Positions 12,960 to 26,115 of a stretch of 64,000 nucleotides of DNA are shown here, one piece after another (the first letter of the stretch is position 1; every line of letters begins with the position of its first letter). Source of the DNA: Rhopalosiphum padi (Eukaryota > Arthropoda > Insecta > Hemiptera > Aphididae); the NCBI RefSeq assembly GCF_020882245.1, contig NC_083597.1:25398652-25462651 (forward strand), in the 5' to 3' direction. The translations under genes and the position numbers were made by a program. The notes below the pieces were generated by a model that was not told the DNA's origin, made no database searches, and saw only the letters and a program-made list of their open reading frames with translations.

Positions 12960-13114
12960 TCAAATGCGGAAATAATAATATTGTAAGCGGTGGGCGGGCG
13001 AGACGGTGCTCGTGAAAAGGCGTAATAACAACAATGCGATGAAGTGAAGTGATAGGCTTTGGCGTTATGTGGGGTTTATCGACATATTTTTTTTTGAGAA
13101 TGGTGAAAAAAATG

Positions 13115-13116
<2 letters not shown>

Positions 13117-13152
<36 letters not shown>
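13117..13152. repeat. (AAT)n microsatellite
   Basis: About eleven AAT/ATA units at the left side of the GC-rich island. Confidence 0.9.
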
Positions 13153-13154
<2 letters not shown>

Positions 13155-13168
13155 ATAATGTTTAAACA

Positions 13169-13188
13169 TACACACACACACACACACA
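13169..13188. repeat. (CA)n microsatellite
   Basis: About ten CA units on the plus strand. Confidence 0.9.
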
Positions 13189-13342
13189 AGCGCCAGCGCA
13201 TCGGGACATAATACGATTACAATGCCGTGACGTTTGCGGTTGCGGCGTACAAGGTCGCGGGGATTTATAGTTATTCCGGAACAATGATTTTCGGCTAGTT
13301 GTTGTTGAATACGTTTGCCCATGTAGATATTATACAAATATA

Positions 13343-13389
13343 TGTGTATATATATATATACTAACGCACACACACACGCACACACACTC
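13343..13389. repeat. Compound (TA)n-(CA)n repeat
   Basis: TGTG, (TA)n and two short (CA)n blocks interrupted by CG bases, the mark of an ageing compound microsatellite. Confidence 0.8.
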
Positions 13390-13607
13390 ACCGTGGACCG
13401 ACGGGTTTTCTGTTTCCGTTTTTTGGGGTCAGCGGGATATGATGCACGAGGCGATGAGGACGATTCCCGCGGATGGGAGGACAAGGGGATGTGCGCGTGC
13501 GACGGGGGTAGTAGGGGTTTTGCGTCGGTGGTGCTGATGGCAGTCAGACGGGGTGAGGGGGACAAGGTGTCGTTCCGTCTTCCGCCAACCCGCGCCCGAC
13601 CTCGTTC

Positions 13608-13611
<4 letters not shown>

Positions 13612-13644
<33 letters not shown>

Positions 13645-13651
13645 TGTGTGT
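13612..13651. repeat. (GT)n microsatellite
   Basis: About twenty GT units with one TTT interruption. Alternating purine-pyrimidine DNA of this length can adopt Z-form under supercoiling. Confidence 0.9.
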
Positions 13652-14021
13652 AACGCCACATGATGTATGGAATATTATTCCGATTCTCGGGCACACCCGA
13701 CCCTATAAATACCTGCAGCTAAACCATATACACCCGCCTCCGACACCCACCACCGATTACCGTTCCGGTGCGGGACGACGCGAGATTTATGCGACGGCCC
13801 CACTCGATCCATTCAATCAAACGCTCTCTCGTCGACGCGTCCTACTCGTCATCAGCTCTTCCGCACACCGCACGAACCCTTTTATCACACCCCCTCCTCA
13901 CATTGCCACTCTCCCACAAACGCGGACGCGGCTGCGGCAACACTATATATGTCATGTGTGCGTAAATAAACGCGTGTCGTGTACATATGCGATGTATAAA
14001 TATACAGAGTGGATCACGGAA

Positions 14022-14022
<1 letters not shown>

Positions 14023-14056
<34 letters not shown>
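14023..14056. repeat. (TA)n microsatellite
   Basis: About seventeen TA units. It preserves open frames on both strands as alternating Y/I codons, which explains the spurious frames here. Confidence 0.9.
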
Positions 14057-14062
<6 letters not shown>

Positions 14063-14411
14063 GAATAAAAACAGACAAACACCACCCGCGATATTTTAGA
14101 CGTGTATTTATATTTTCTTTGGTCGGAGAACGAGTGCCATTACGAATTAACATCGACAATACGATGTCCGTCTCGTTGTCGGTATATACGCGAATGCCGA
14201 GTCGTTCCGAAAGGAAGTCGAGTGAACGCGCTGGGGCGAGACATTGCCTATTAATACTGCGGTTTCTGGTCTATCACGCGTGTAGTAATTCGTGTATAGT
14301 TTGGATGTATAGGTTATAGGTGTAATATCGGTTCGTGGCGTTAAAGTTTCACGTACCTACATTTTTAATTTCTGTGTAGTTCGCGTTATACGTGTAAATG
14401 TGTATGGTTCA

Positions 14412-14660
14412 CGGGCATCCACAGGGAGGGCTTGGAAGGGTCATGCCTCCCCCCCACCGATATTTTGCAAATGTTTGTGTATTATGGTATATTTTTAATA
14501 TACATGCAGTTAATCATATTATTATATCACCAGTTTTGTTACTAAATGTGTAATAAATTTAACACGGAATAAAGAAAATGATCACAGTATAAAATACTAT
14601 GTGTTTGATTATATATAAATATGTATAAAATACACGGTGAAAATTTCTGCGGGCGCCCTC
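14412..14660. mobile_element. About 250-bp TIR MITE remnant inside the GC-rich island
   Basis: The left end reads CGGGCATCCACAGGGAGGG and the right end, reverse-complemented, reads GAGGGCGCCCGCAGAAATTT; the two are recognisably similar over the first 15 bp or so. The interior returns to the AT-rich background composition, unlike the flanks. Elements starting GGGCGCCCGCAG are familiar among insect non-autonomous DNA transposons from memory. No clear target duplication is visible, so the ends are uncertain by a few bases. Confidence 0.5.
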
Positions 14661-15761
14661 TTGGTATAGTACTACAGTCAATAAAAGGTTTGTGTATATA
14701 TATTTTTAATTTATCAGATATACAACTGTAAGATGCATCATTTGTTTAAGTTATAAGGCTAATGATTTTTTTGATAAATTAATGTAACTGTAGATTTTCA
14801 AAAGTTATAAAATCGATTTTTTCTAAACGAAATCAACTCGAGTGTTTAAATATATTTAGTCTGATCCGCCCGATCTTATTAGCCCAGTATTCGGTGTAGA
14901 TTTACTTGTATTTTCCCATCAAAATAAACAGATGTCGATATAAAATTATTATTATTTTAATTTATAATTCTGCACTTATTCGTTGTCAAATTGAATGTTA
15001 TTAAATATTTATATCGCCGCTAATGTCGAATTGTTAATATATCGAATACAAAAAACAAATTACGTGTAATTATGTATTATAATATAATATATGTATATTG
15101 CTGGATAAATATAATTTTGATTCGCGTGCACGTGCACCGTAAGTATACACGTGAAACATTAATCACACGCTTCGCAATTACACGTGTATATTATAGTAGA
15201 TAGGTACACGATGTTCGCGTGCACGCGTATTCGAAATTCGCGTCTAAAATCGCCGTCGCTGACCCCGTCGCCCTCTGCTCTTATATTATATATTCTGTGC
15301 GCCAACAGTCCGCCGTTCCGCGGGGTCGGGTTAAGTCGCAGGTCTCATCACTCGCGTCTCACGTTAAGAAAACCTGTTCGTACGTTTCTGGCCGTATCCC
15401 CGTGACCCGCCCCGTATAATATGTCGTCGACGACACAATATTATTATACGCTATACGATATATAAGTATATGATATTTATGTGCAATATACACACGACGT
15501 ACGTATATTTTCGTATTTCGGTGGTGTGCGGGCGGTGTGTGCGTGGGCTCGGGTCGTAGACCAACCCCTTCGCCACCCCCGGCCACACTCACCCCTACGG
15601 TTTTCGGGCGTGATTAGTGGTGGCGCTATACGCTGTGGCACGGACGACGACGACGACCCATCGCGCGCGTTATTATTTATAGTCGGATCCGTATTGTATA
15701 ATGTGTATGTGTTATTATTATAAACGCCCGACCGCCGCGAAAAATCGGTCAAAATTATATT

Positions 15762-15778
15762 CACACGCACACACACAT
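15762..15778. repeat. Short (CA)n
   Basis: About eight CA units with one CG interruption. Confidence 0.7.
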
Positions 15779-15950
15779 TGTACGCCGACCATTGTGCCCG
15801 TCGTTAATAATGATCGTTTGCGCACAGTGTCCCGTAGTCATCGCCCCCGTCGCCCAAGGCCGCCGCAGTTCGCCCTCCCCTCCCCCTCTGCACGCCGTCC
15901 GCCCGATCGTCGATCTCATTCTTCCCCGCGCCCCGCCACCCTTCTTCGCC

Positions 15951-15976
15951 ACCACCGCCGCCGCCGCCGCCGCCGT
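15951..15976. repeat. (CCG)n microsatellite
   Basis: About eight GCC units. They would encode alanine or proline/arginine runs but lie in no supported gene; such tracts are common in 5' leaders. Confidence 0.8.
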
Positions 15977-16200
15977 CATTGTCGATGTTGCCGCCGTGTT
16001 TTGCGGTCCGCGCGCACGTTGCGGTCGTCGCCGTACGCGTTCTCTCTGGTCAGGATCCACGCACGGTATTCCGCGACGCGCGCTTACCACATCGATGTAC
16101 CGCGACTGCGGTATACGGCCGGCGTAACGTTATTATGGTGTTGATAGAAAGAGATGAGAGGGGCCGAGACCGATATAATACTCCCTCCCCCCCGCAATAA

Positions 16201-19200
16201 TTCAAATTAATGTGAATATTTTTTTTTTCAATATTCTTTCTTTCCGTATTATTTATTATTTTTTATTTAATTTTTTTTTTTTTGAATTGGACGAAATATT
16301 GGATTTTATAATTTTTATGAACACGATATACATAATATTATACTATACCAGAAGTGAGGGCACGATATTTCGCTTTAATAGCGAGCGTAGCAACTATAAT
16401 TTTTATATTTTACGATCATTGTTTCTCTCGGTATTCTGTATCGTTAACTGTCATAGCTTAGGGGTACGGTATACAATCAAAATATATCAAACTGGTTCAA
16501 AAAAATAGAAACTTTTTATACATACTGTTATTTCCTTTCAGTTATTGATAAAGTTGAAATTTGGATAACAGAGACGTAGCTAGTTTGCCTAACTTAAACG
16601 CCGTGTTACACGAAATAATATATTACGGGTATTATAAATGAATTACATTTAATTATTTTACACAATTTAGAATAATAAATTTTAGAAAACATATTGACAA
16701 ATAAATTTTATTACAATAATAATTTTAATCATTATTAATTGATCAAAACAAGTACAGATCTTTAAAAAATTTAAAACTAAAGAAACACAAATTAATTAAC
16801 AAAATGGTTATTAGAAACGAATAAAATTACTAATGTCATTATCTTGTATATTTCTGTTATTATTTTATAAGTTAATGAAATATATTGTTTAGTTATACAA
16901 CAAAATAATAAAAACAATCACAATAATAATTGTAGTATAATTATTTTATAATGAGTTATGTTATATAATAATAATATGCATAATGATATGAATGGTATGA
17001 ATACAAGTCCAATACATTTATTATAATTGGCACACGATAGCTCATGATAAATAATAAAAACCTATTGCCACGTACTTACTTTATTCAGTAAGCAAGACTT
17101 AAAACGTTCATTCTTGATGATTAAAGCGTTTGTATATGTCTCGTTATAATAGTATTTCTCGTTGCTATCGATATCGCTTAGATATGCGTTATTTTTTATA
17201 ATCTGCGAGAGTGCGAGCTAAATATCACAACGGAAAACATAGGACGAAAATAAAGGAAAGAAAACTATATCATCTTATATCGCTTTATTCATTGGTATCG
17301 ACATTTTTGTAATAAAAATACTGGCACCTAGATTTCGAGCAATATTTATTCGTGTGATTCTACAACGACAACACACTATAAAATAATATTATATTTTATT
17401 TTATAGCCCCGTTTATTTGGAACGAAAACAATGTGATTTGAATTAACATAACAATATTACTATTATGTAATGTCTATAAATATTATACTCGTACAATTTA
17501 TAATTGTTCTATAATCAAATCACAGATATTATGTTTTTTATTCACATATACCTACACATACATAGAAATTCTTTAGATAAAAAAAAATTAAACAACTATT
17601 TTTGATTTGTTTTATCTATGTTTTTAACATTTACAATTCAATTACAATTTTGATTTAGTCTATTTTAAATCGTATACCTCTTCACCAAAGAAACATTATA
17701 ATCATTATTTAGAAACTAATATATTATATTATATTGTTTTATATAAGTATTATAGCTGTTACATAAACATACAACAATTATTTTTACTAAAAACCTTACG
17801 CCATTCAACGTCTATAAACTATAGAGTAGTAGCGAACCTTTCTGAAAGATAATAGACTGTCAGATGAAAGATTTTAGTGAGAAAATAGGATGCTATAGGT
17901 TCGGTTTTTTTTTTTTTTTGAACACGCGAGTATGGTTAGTTGTAATACACTGCGGGGGCCTAATAATATACACCTATAGGGCTGACGGTATTTATCATAC
18001 TCGGAATTTAAAGTTATTGATTTTTAAATATATCCTTTGATGCTCTATTATTACTTTGATATTTTCGATAAATGCAACATAAGTAGATTTAAGAATGATA
18101 TAAATTACACGTAGTAATTTGCGTCACAAGAGTCACGTCTAATTGAATGTTATTATAATAATTCTCAACCCAGGTAGCGAGTAAAACAAAAAAAAAAAAA
18201 GAATTGTTTATTTAACTTTTATACATTCGATCATTCAGTAAACCTAAATCAATATATTATTAATGTTTAATTTTAAATTATTCAATTTTTTTTATATCAG
18301 TTTTTTGATTAACCGTTGTGGCAATTAAACAAAAATATCATTAGCTATAGTTTATATTACTATAATATATATAATAATATCATTTGCATACTGACGACAA
18401 TAAGGGTACGCCGAGATCCAAATTGATTCCCTAAAGGTCAGGCACTCAATAAAAAAAAAATATATGTATTTATATATATGTTATAATTCATTAGACTGAT
18501 ACTAAAAAGAATATTTGCAGGAAAAGGACTAAATGATTACCAACAGGGTACATCGTACTGGGACTAAAACTAGTATCAAATTTCCAGAAAGAGGTTCTAT
18601 ACATAGCTTATGTCGTTAGAGATACTCGTTTTTATATATTTCTGGTATATTTTATACACTATAGCGAATTATGTTTTTTTTAAATTAAATTTTACTTAAC
18701 GCTTAATGAGTAAAAATAAAATAAAATAATATTGACAATTGTTTAAAAGTTATACAGAAACCAACACGGAATAGAAATAATTATACACAGACATTTATAA
18801 ACATGTTGACATATTATGTTTACCTATATTTGCGAATTTGCGAATTTGTTTTTTTAATTTCATAGTCCAACAATAGTTCCTAGACCCCAAAAAATTACAC
18901 GGAAACTATGAATGTGAGAAACTTTGATTTTTTTATTTAATCCGTTATCGTTACTGTTCATTGGAAATTGTTATATTTAATTACTATAATATATTATTTT
19001 TATTATTCTAAATTAATTAGCATAAGAAGATATTTAAAAAAATTATAAGCAATCACTTTTATATAAATTGTATATTATTATTTAATTATAGGATTCAAAT
19101 TATGTTTTGTATAGGTATTTCTTACTCACTTAATTTGTTATTGTAATTAGGTTTTTATTATTGTTTTATTCTTTATTATTACTTTATTATAAAAATTTAA

Positions 19201-19220
19201 ATTATGATTTCTTTTTTAGA
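16201..19220. other. AT-rich non-coding stretch
   Basis: It begins with T-rich runs at 16219-16285 that create an F-rich 98-codon frame (16212-16508) of no significance. Slightly more mixed sequence lies at 17080-17260 and 18380-18610. No inverted repeat or coding signature was found. Confidence 0.5.
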
Positions 19221-19224
19221 ATCG

Positions 19225-19475
19225 TATTTTACCCGATATTAACACCACATCAATCGTATCCACTTTTATGTAATTTTACGGTGTGTTTGAGACGCAAATA
19301 CTCGAAAAAATTTTTGTCTTGGCGTGAAAAATGACCATTCAACGTTTAACGGCCGGAATATCCTTCCATTCATCCACTCCACTTTTGGTAAGTTGGAGTT
19401 TACAGTCGGCTGACCGGATGTCCAGTTCCGAACTCCGTGACAGAAGTTTTTGCACTCATAAATCATGACCGTATA
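19225..19475. promoter_or_regulatory. Candidate cis-regulatory island
   Basis: About 250 bp of mixed, non-repetitive sequence. A 66-codon minus-strand frame (19266-19466) spans most of it with diverse residue use, but no family is recognised and no splice context is visible. It could be a conserved non-coding element or, less likely, an exon. Confidence 0.28.
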
Positions 19476-20389
19476 TAATAATAACGTGAGGGGAAGAAAT
19501 AGGAAAAAAATAGCATCTAGGGATAATTATTGTTCGAAAAAATAAACATTGTCTTGTAGTTCGACAATTTTGGCCATAGTAAACTTTATAAAATATATTA
19601 TGCTACCCAGTGGAAATTTGAACAACATCGTTGTAAAATAGTATACTTAAGATTTTTTTTTTTGCTTCTTTAATATTTCTCCATTCAACATTAATATTGT
19701 ATATAGTTATTATGTCTAACAAGACACATATAATAATATATTATAATATATTTACAAACATCGAAACATAACTAAAAACATTTTATGGTTATATTAGTTT
19801 AAGAATAAAGAAAGTTTAATTTAATTATTTGAGTATTAAACACAAATTGTTTATTGTAATAACCAAATAAACTAGGAATGCACATTTTTATTAATTAAAA
19901 TATTAATTAAATACCTTAAATGTAAATTAAAAATAAAATATAAATGCATTGAATACCATCATAAAACATTTAATGGTAAAATTAAAATTAATTTTGCCAC
20001 TATCGTTAAAAAATATATTATTAATATAGACATAATAAGTATTAATTTAGATATGTATTTTGTATATTTGTTCTGGTATAAAACCAATAAAAAATATTTA
20101 TGTATGCCTTTTAAAATTATTATGAAAATAATAAAATTTAAAAACGTGGAATTAATTTCAGACTTCAATTGGTATATTTTAAAACATTATAGGTCTTCAT
20201 TAAAAGTCTTCATAAAGTTTATATTGATATAGTACTTCATGAACATATAATGTTATGATCGTATTGTGTGTGTACCTGTGTTATTTTAGCGTAACAACTA
20301 CGAAAGGTGACAGATGGAATTAATAATATAATATGTCTTTGAGAGCAGTTATCAAATTAATCAAAGTTACGTAACACGGTGTAGCAGTA
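19476..20389. other. AT-rich non-coding stretch
   Basis: No gene or structured element is seen. The 69-codon minus-strand frame at 19959-20168 is I/L/N/K-rich as expected from base composition. Confidence 0.5.
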
Positions 20390-20720
20390 TAGACGACAGT
20401 AATGTGGGAAGATTTTCAGAGGGTTTCCTGATCCGATAACTGTTGACCCGATTAAACCAAAGCGGTATTGTCGCGAAGGGGTTGCTTTTGTCACGGAATC
20501 GGCCATTTCGCCGCGTACATCATTGGAAGTACGATGGCACTCGAGGGTGCCCGATGATTTTATGCTGATATTACCACGTCACAGGATACTTCTCTGATAA
20601 CGTTTTAATTAGGTGTACGTGTACCGCACGTAAAAGGAAATGCGTTATGGCGGTCGGAAATAACGAAAACGTCTTCAATCGAACCAACGCGCCAATCGAG
20701 TCGATAACAATTGTTTATAC
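20390..20720. promoter_or_regulatory. Candidate cis-regulatory island with three GATAAC words
   Basis: About 330 bp near 45-50% GC inside the desert, with clear edges. GATAAC occurs at 20435, 20596 and 20703, and a TAATTA-type homeodomain word near 20607. A plus-strand frame is open from stop to stop at 20403-20594 (64 codons), but its first methionine is near the end. That length is not rare by chance at this base composition. An enhancer with clustered GATA-factor sites is the favoured reading. Confidence 0.35.
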
Positions 20721-22009
20721 AAAGCATATATTTAATATTATGGTGTATAATTAGTGTGATATTGAATTTACCTAAAGCATTTGGTCTTATTTTAAATTAT
20801 TTAGTACACTCGTGCTAAATAACCGGAGTATCATATTATATTATTATTAAGTATATTTGAAATATTGACGTTTTGAGAGGTTACCCAACGCCACTTAGTT
20901 GCGTTCATTTAAAACTGTTAGAGTGACTAAATTATTAATTAAAAACGTATTTAAATGTAATTCTTATATGCATTGAAATACTCAGTATATTCTACTAGTA
21001 GTATAAAATCAAATATAAATTATATTATGATACAAAAATATAAATGTTAATAAAAAAACTACGATTTTTTTTATTATGATTTCAGATTATGTATTTTTTT
21101 TCTTAAAAAATATCATTAAATTTTGAGATAATTAATTTTTTCTGCTTAAAATAATTATCCAGTATATGTTTTGTAATATTGAAGTGTAACTATATTATTA
21201 ATTTTAATTTTAAAAAAACATTGTATTTATTACAACCTATTATTTTTTAAATACTATATTAACATTACGTGTGAAATTATAAAAATTAATTCGATTTAGA
21301 GGTGAGGTATAATAATTCAGCCAATCATTCATTTAAATTTGAAAAAAATAAACAGAAATTATGCGACAGTGAACAGAATATTTTATTGTATAATTATTCT
21401 TCGTTGTTAATATTAATTATGGAAAACCAGTATTCATCCTCTTTCATTTAGTTTTTAAAGTAACTTTATTTTTACTTTTATAGCTAATTAAATGTTATTG
21501 AAAAAGTTGTAGAAAGTAGCTTTGGGCGGATAATCTTAAAAATTAAAATGTAATGTAATTACATAATAAAGAAATCTATTTTGCCATTTCCACAATATGT
21601 TAAAACTACCAATAATAACCAACATGAACGGGAGAAAAAAATTTAACAGGTTTTAAATATTCAATAATAATAATTAATAGTAGTTGTTTTCGATTAAAAA
21701 AAAATAAGAATATCCGTTAAAGCGAGAAAAATATTATAATATGTAATGATGACATCGACATGAGAATATAATGCAATGCATTTATTACAAATTATTAAAT
21801 TATTTGGACTACATGAAAAATTCTTACATTCTAAATTATACATTTTAAATAATGTTAAATATTTACGAAACAAATACATTATAATATGATTTGTTTTGCT
21901 TTCGTACTAATAATAGTGGGTACAAAATAACACGTTTTGTTTTGAAGAATCGATTTCATTTGAATCTTTTATGTGAAATAAACTAGAGCTAAATGCTTTA
22001 GAGTGTAGT
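20721..22009. other. AT-rich non-coding stretch
   Basis: No gene, repeat or inverted structure of note. The minus-strand 61-codon frame at 21694-21879 is not supported. Confidence 0.5.
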
Positions 22010-22350
22010 CAGGGGTGATGTTTACACCGGAAACAAGTGTCAAATAAAAAAAAATGGAAACGAACAGTCTGATTGTTACAAAGGAGGAGAGTGGTAACAC
22101 TTAAATTAGTTGGTTCTTTTTATTGGCCCCTTGAGGATTTTGTGAAACAGAAGGGTATTCGGTTTATTCCCAAAAACTCTTGGTCTCGGCCACTTGCCTC
22201 CGCATTAGCCACTCCGCGTTTAATTAAAACTTTTTGATAAGTACAAAAACCCGCTGAGACTCAAAGTACCAGAAGTCATAAGCATAAGCATTTCTTAAGT
22301 TCGCCAACCAACAAGTCCTGAAAGAGAACAGATGATTTCCGTGTTTTAAA
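22010..22350. promoter_or_regulatory. Candidate cis-regulatory island
   Basis: Mixed, non-repetitive sequence of about 340 bp with a CACTTG E-box-like word near 22190 and a TTTAATTAAAA homeodomain-like word near 22218. No long open frame. Confidence 0.28.
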
Positions 22351-25300
22351 GAGAATAGTTAACGAGCAGAATATTTATGATGCAAGATGGAAACAATTTT
22401 TTAATCGTATAAATATTATACGATACATTTTTGATCTTTGAATACATGACATAACATTAATGGTCTATAACATACTATAAAACCAAAGTTAAACAATAAT
22501 GGTATTTACTAATCATGTAAAAAAAAAATGATGATGATGATTTTTAATATTGTTTTAAAGTTAAAATGTAAGAAGAAAATAACAAAATATACTGTAATAT
22601 ACTATATTAAAGAGAATGTGTTCAAAACATACTAAGCATTTTACAACCCTTCAAGATACAATTGCCCTTTTAACATTGTTATATTATATTATAATATATA
22701 CCTATGTTAATGTTTGATCAAGAAATGTAACGACACACTAGGCACCAGCTGTGTAGATAACAAAGTAAACATATAGCTGTACAACGATTATTTTTAATAT
22801 TGTGGCTAAACATTTACACATGCTTTTACATATTATTATGTTTATCTCATACGTCGAATTTAAAAAGTAAGGTAGTATAGGCACTTATACAAGCTAAGAA
22901 CCTCATTAAACTCCATAAAATTACATAAAATAATATTTAATAGACTTTGTTCTATATTTTTTTATTTGTATTAGTTTTATTTATTTTTAGTCACAGACAT
23001 TCTATATTTTCCCTTGCGAAAAAAATTAAATTACCATGTTCATATATTGCCTTGAGTGCATTAGTAGATTGTAAGATTGTATCAACTCATTAGGGAATAT
23101 TTTGATAATCTTCAAATAAAAGTTTTAGCACACTTTGACAAAATTAAAAATTAAACAACAGCTCAAACTACAAACGCAAAATGATAAAGAAAGTTTAGTA
23201 CATATTATTATTGATTAATAGTTTATAAGTAACAATGATTAATTAAATTGATTGAATATTATATTAAATTACAATTAATTTAGAACTAGAAATGTTGCCT
23301 ATCTTTTCATTTGGGTAATTTAATTATTGGACAATCAAATAGTTATTTATAAAAATATAAATATTAGATAAAACAGTCAAGTATATATACATGTTAATGT
23401 AAATAAATGAATAATTATTTTAATAAAATTTTCGAATAATATTTTACAAAGGAAACACCAGAATTTAATCACGCCTACGTTAAACAAGATATAAATAAAA
23501 CGTACATTTCAATAATAAAGACTTTATACTTTACTTTAGAACTACCTACCTATTTATTTAGATAATTATATAACTTGTTCACAGTAACACACATTAAATT
23601 TCGTTTTATTTTTGAGGTATTTCAATTTTAAATGTTTATTAAAAATAAATGACAATCTATAAAACAGTTTTTAAAGGCTTTTTATTGTACAATAAGTAAT
23701 TTTTGGACAAACAATTTACAATAATGGAATACAATATGCGTGCTTATTCAGTAATGCTCCTGACAGGTGAATTGGGATCCTAGGTCTAGAGTCCTAAGAC
23801 AATTAAAATTTTTGATGATAATTTGTTAGGAAAGAAATTTAATACTGTGTGGATTTTGGTGATTTTAAATTCTTTAGTAAAGTGATATGTTAGTGAATTT
23901 TTATTAGCTAATTTAGTGTAAACTATGTAGATTTAATCAAACTCTATATTTAAATTCCATATGTGTAAACTCGTATTTTTATAACTCGTTTTAACAAAGG
24001 TTTAAAAAAAATTTAATTTCATAAATTTAAAAATATAAATGTTCTGATAAATACTTAATAATTAAATTAGTCAATATAAATAATGTCATTTAAAGTAAAA
24101 TTAATTAGTAATCAGTGGAAACAATGGTAGAAATGAAAAATAAAAATATTTTATAATAACTCATAAAATAAAATATAAAAATAGTAAAAGCTTTATAATA
24201 TTCTTGATAATAAATTATCACTGTTAAAACGTTCATTATGATTGTATAAACCGCCATTTCTGTTTATTTTTTACACGTACCTTATAAATTATAATATTAT
24301 ATTTTTATATACTAATAAGAAAGTTATATTATTTAAGTTTTAATTATTCTACTAAGTAAATTAATTCGATTTTCCAACCAAACAGTTAACTCATTAGCAT
24401 TAAATATTTTTTTAGTGTCAACTTAAAATATAATATACATAAATATATATAGCTATACAAATCACAAAATTACTCTAACTTTTGATGATATTAATTTAAA
24501 TTTGTATTAATATCACGAATAATTTTATCATAATTAAATAAAAATTGAATTTTTAATTTCGGTAAACTACTATTCTTTGTAATATTTAAGAATTATAAAA
24601 GTTATAAAATATATTGAACTTTCCATTTAAAAGTAAATATATATTTTTTTTAAGATCCATGTTTTGATAAACGATAAAGTTGAATTGTTTTTATTTTTTT
24701 TACTATGAGAACAATACGTAGAATGTGGCAAATGTATTAATGTATCTAAAAAAAAAAATAAGAATTCCCCTTTAAAAATTATATTTATAATGTAATAATA
24801 CATTTATGCTGAAAAAAATAATTGATACCTTTTTCTTATAATAACGTTATATCGGAGTAAAGATTATATTTTACTTTTCAATTCTAATAGTATTCCTACG
24901 GTTAATTTGAATTTATATAAATATATTTTACTGTTTTGATTTTCTAGTGTTAACGATAGCAGTAATTTTATTTTTCAAGTTATACTTTTATTTAAGACTT
25001 CTAGATTCAAAATATTAACATACATATTATAGGTTTCCTACATTTTTCATAGATATCGTTATAATAATAATGAAGCATTCACAAAATTATTTTATTATTA
25101 TTTTAATACATGAGTTCAAAAAAAACGCAGAGCTTTAGGTTTTTATTATATTGTAGTTGTATAAGTAGTAATATTGTTCATTTTCGAACAGATTTAAAAT
25201 GTTATATTTTTGAGTAATGGCATTTTTTTAGTTTATTTTTAAACTGTATATATTTTTAATTTATATATTAGAAAAAATAAATAATATTTTAGTATGATGG

Positions 25301-25919
25301 ATCACTGGGACAAGTGTAGTAAATCTGAGTTTTGGTATTAAATCATCGCATTTGAAAGAGGATTTTGATTTAACCACGCTTGTTTAATTTTTCAGTTTTA
25401 ATAGTCTCTATTATTTTTTCATTCAGAAACCAGCGACTATCGAGAAAATAGTAAAAAAGATCTTTTATAAGCATAGGTACAATATAGAATTGATTTTCAA
25501 TTGATAGATTAAGCGTCATTTGAAACTTCGCAGCGCTTATTTATTTAAACCAAGAAATGATTTTCAAAAAAGTTCTATATTTAAAAAAATATTGAAAAAG
25601 CATATTATGACATGTCATTTTATACAAAATCTTAAAACAAGAACTTTCGATTTTCAAGTATTATTTATTGCGTTCGGATGACTCAATATTTACATATAAT
25701 TGTGTATAGACCTTGTACACCGGATAACATATGATTAGAATTGAATATTGAAGGGATTAATTGTTGATGTTGTTCTGATGAAATTATACAATTTTACAGG
25801 CATGGTAAATCGATCAGCAGTAGCAATTAATTTCGTGACGGTAAAACTTAACCAGATTAAAGTTTCTCATTATAGTGCAAGTAGTATATATATATGAATG
25901 TGTGGGTTAACAAATAATT
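22351..25919. other. AT-rich non-coding stretch
   Basis: One of the emptiest parts of the window: A/T runs, short ATGATG repeats near 22530, and no open frame above chance. A slightly mixed patch at 23750-23810 has no recognisable structure. Confidence 0.55.
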
Positions 25920-26115
25920 AATTTTGACGCTAGGGTACGTGAACGAGTTGGCTGTAGGTCCCAAGGGTTCTAAGTGAAGCAAAAAAAAAAAAAAAAAAAC
26001 AACTAACACAGTCACCTGGCTGAGAACCAATCTCTTATCTTGCAAAATTTACGAGCCTCCTTTTTCTCTCTAGCTACTTCTCTACTTCTCCTACTTACTT
26101 ACGGCTCCCAGTGAA
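25920..26115. other. Mixed-composition patch with A tract
   Basis: Mixed sequence on both sides of a 19-base A run (25981-25999), followed by a pyrimidine-rich stretch (26055-26100). An A run within unique sequence could mark an old retroposed insertion, but I found no duplicated flanks. Confidence 0.3.
25981..25999 (+). repeat. Poly(A) tract, 19 bases
   Basis: An uninterrupted A run. Confidence 0.9.

Larger units (their letters stand above)
12960..16200. promoter_or_regulatory. Large GC/CpG-rich island, candidate promoter/5' exon region
   Basis: About 3.2 kb are far richer in G+C and CpG than the rest, especially 13180-13960 and 15230-16180. It carries long (CA)n, (GT)n, (TA)n, (AAT)n and (CCG)n tracts. 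Many overlapping frames of 60-209 codons stay open on both strands, but these are runs of H/T, C/V, Y or R/P from simple repeats and show no domain, so I do not call them genes. CpG retention suggests an unmethylated, active start region. A donor-like GTAAGTAT follows ACC at 15139. Transcription direction and start cannot be fixed. A short MITE at 14412-14660 interrupts it. Confidence 0.45.

Noticed and set aside
13065..13694. 209-codon minus-strand frame, the longest in the window
   Set aside because: It runs through (AAT)n, (CA)n and (GT)n tracts, giving Y, H/T and C/V runs, and has no domain. Overlapping frames on both strands stay open for the same reason.
13614..14057. 147-codon plus-strand frame
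   Set aside because: It begins in (GT)n and ends in (TA)n repeats; the middle shows no recognisable protein.
15701..16144. 147-codon R/P/H-rich plus-strand frame and its opposite-strand partner
   Set aside because: High GC lowers stop frequency and (CCG)n gives runs of one residue. No motif or conserved composition is visible in either frame.
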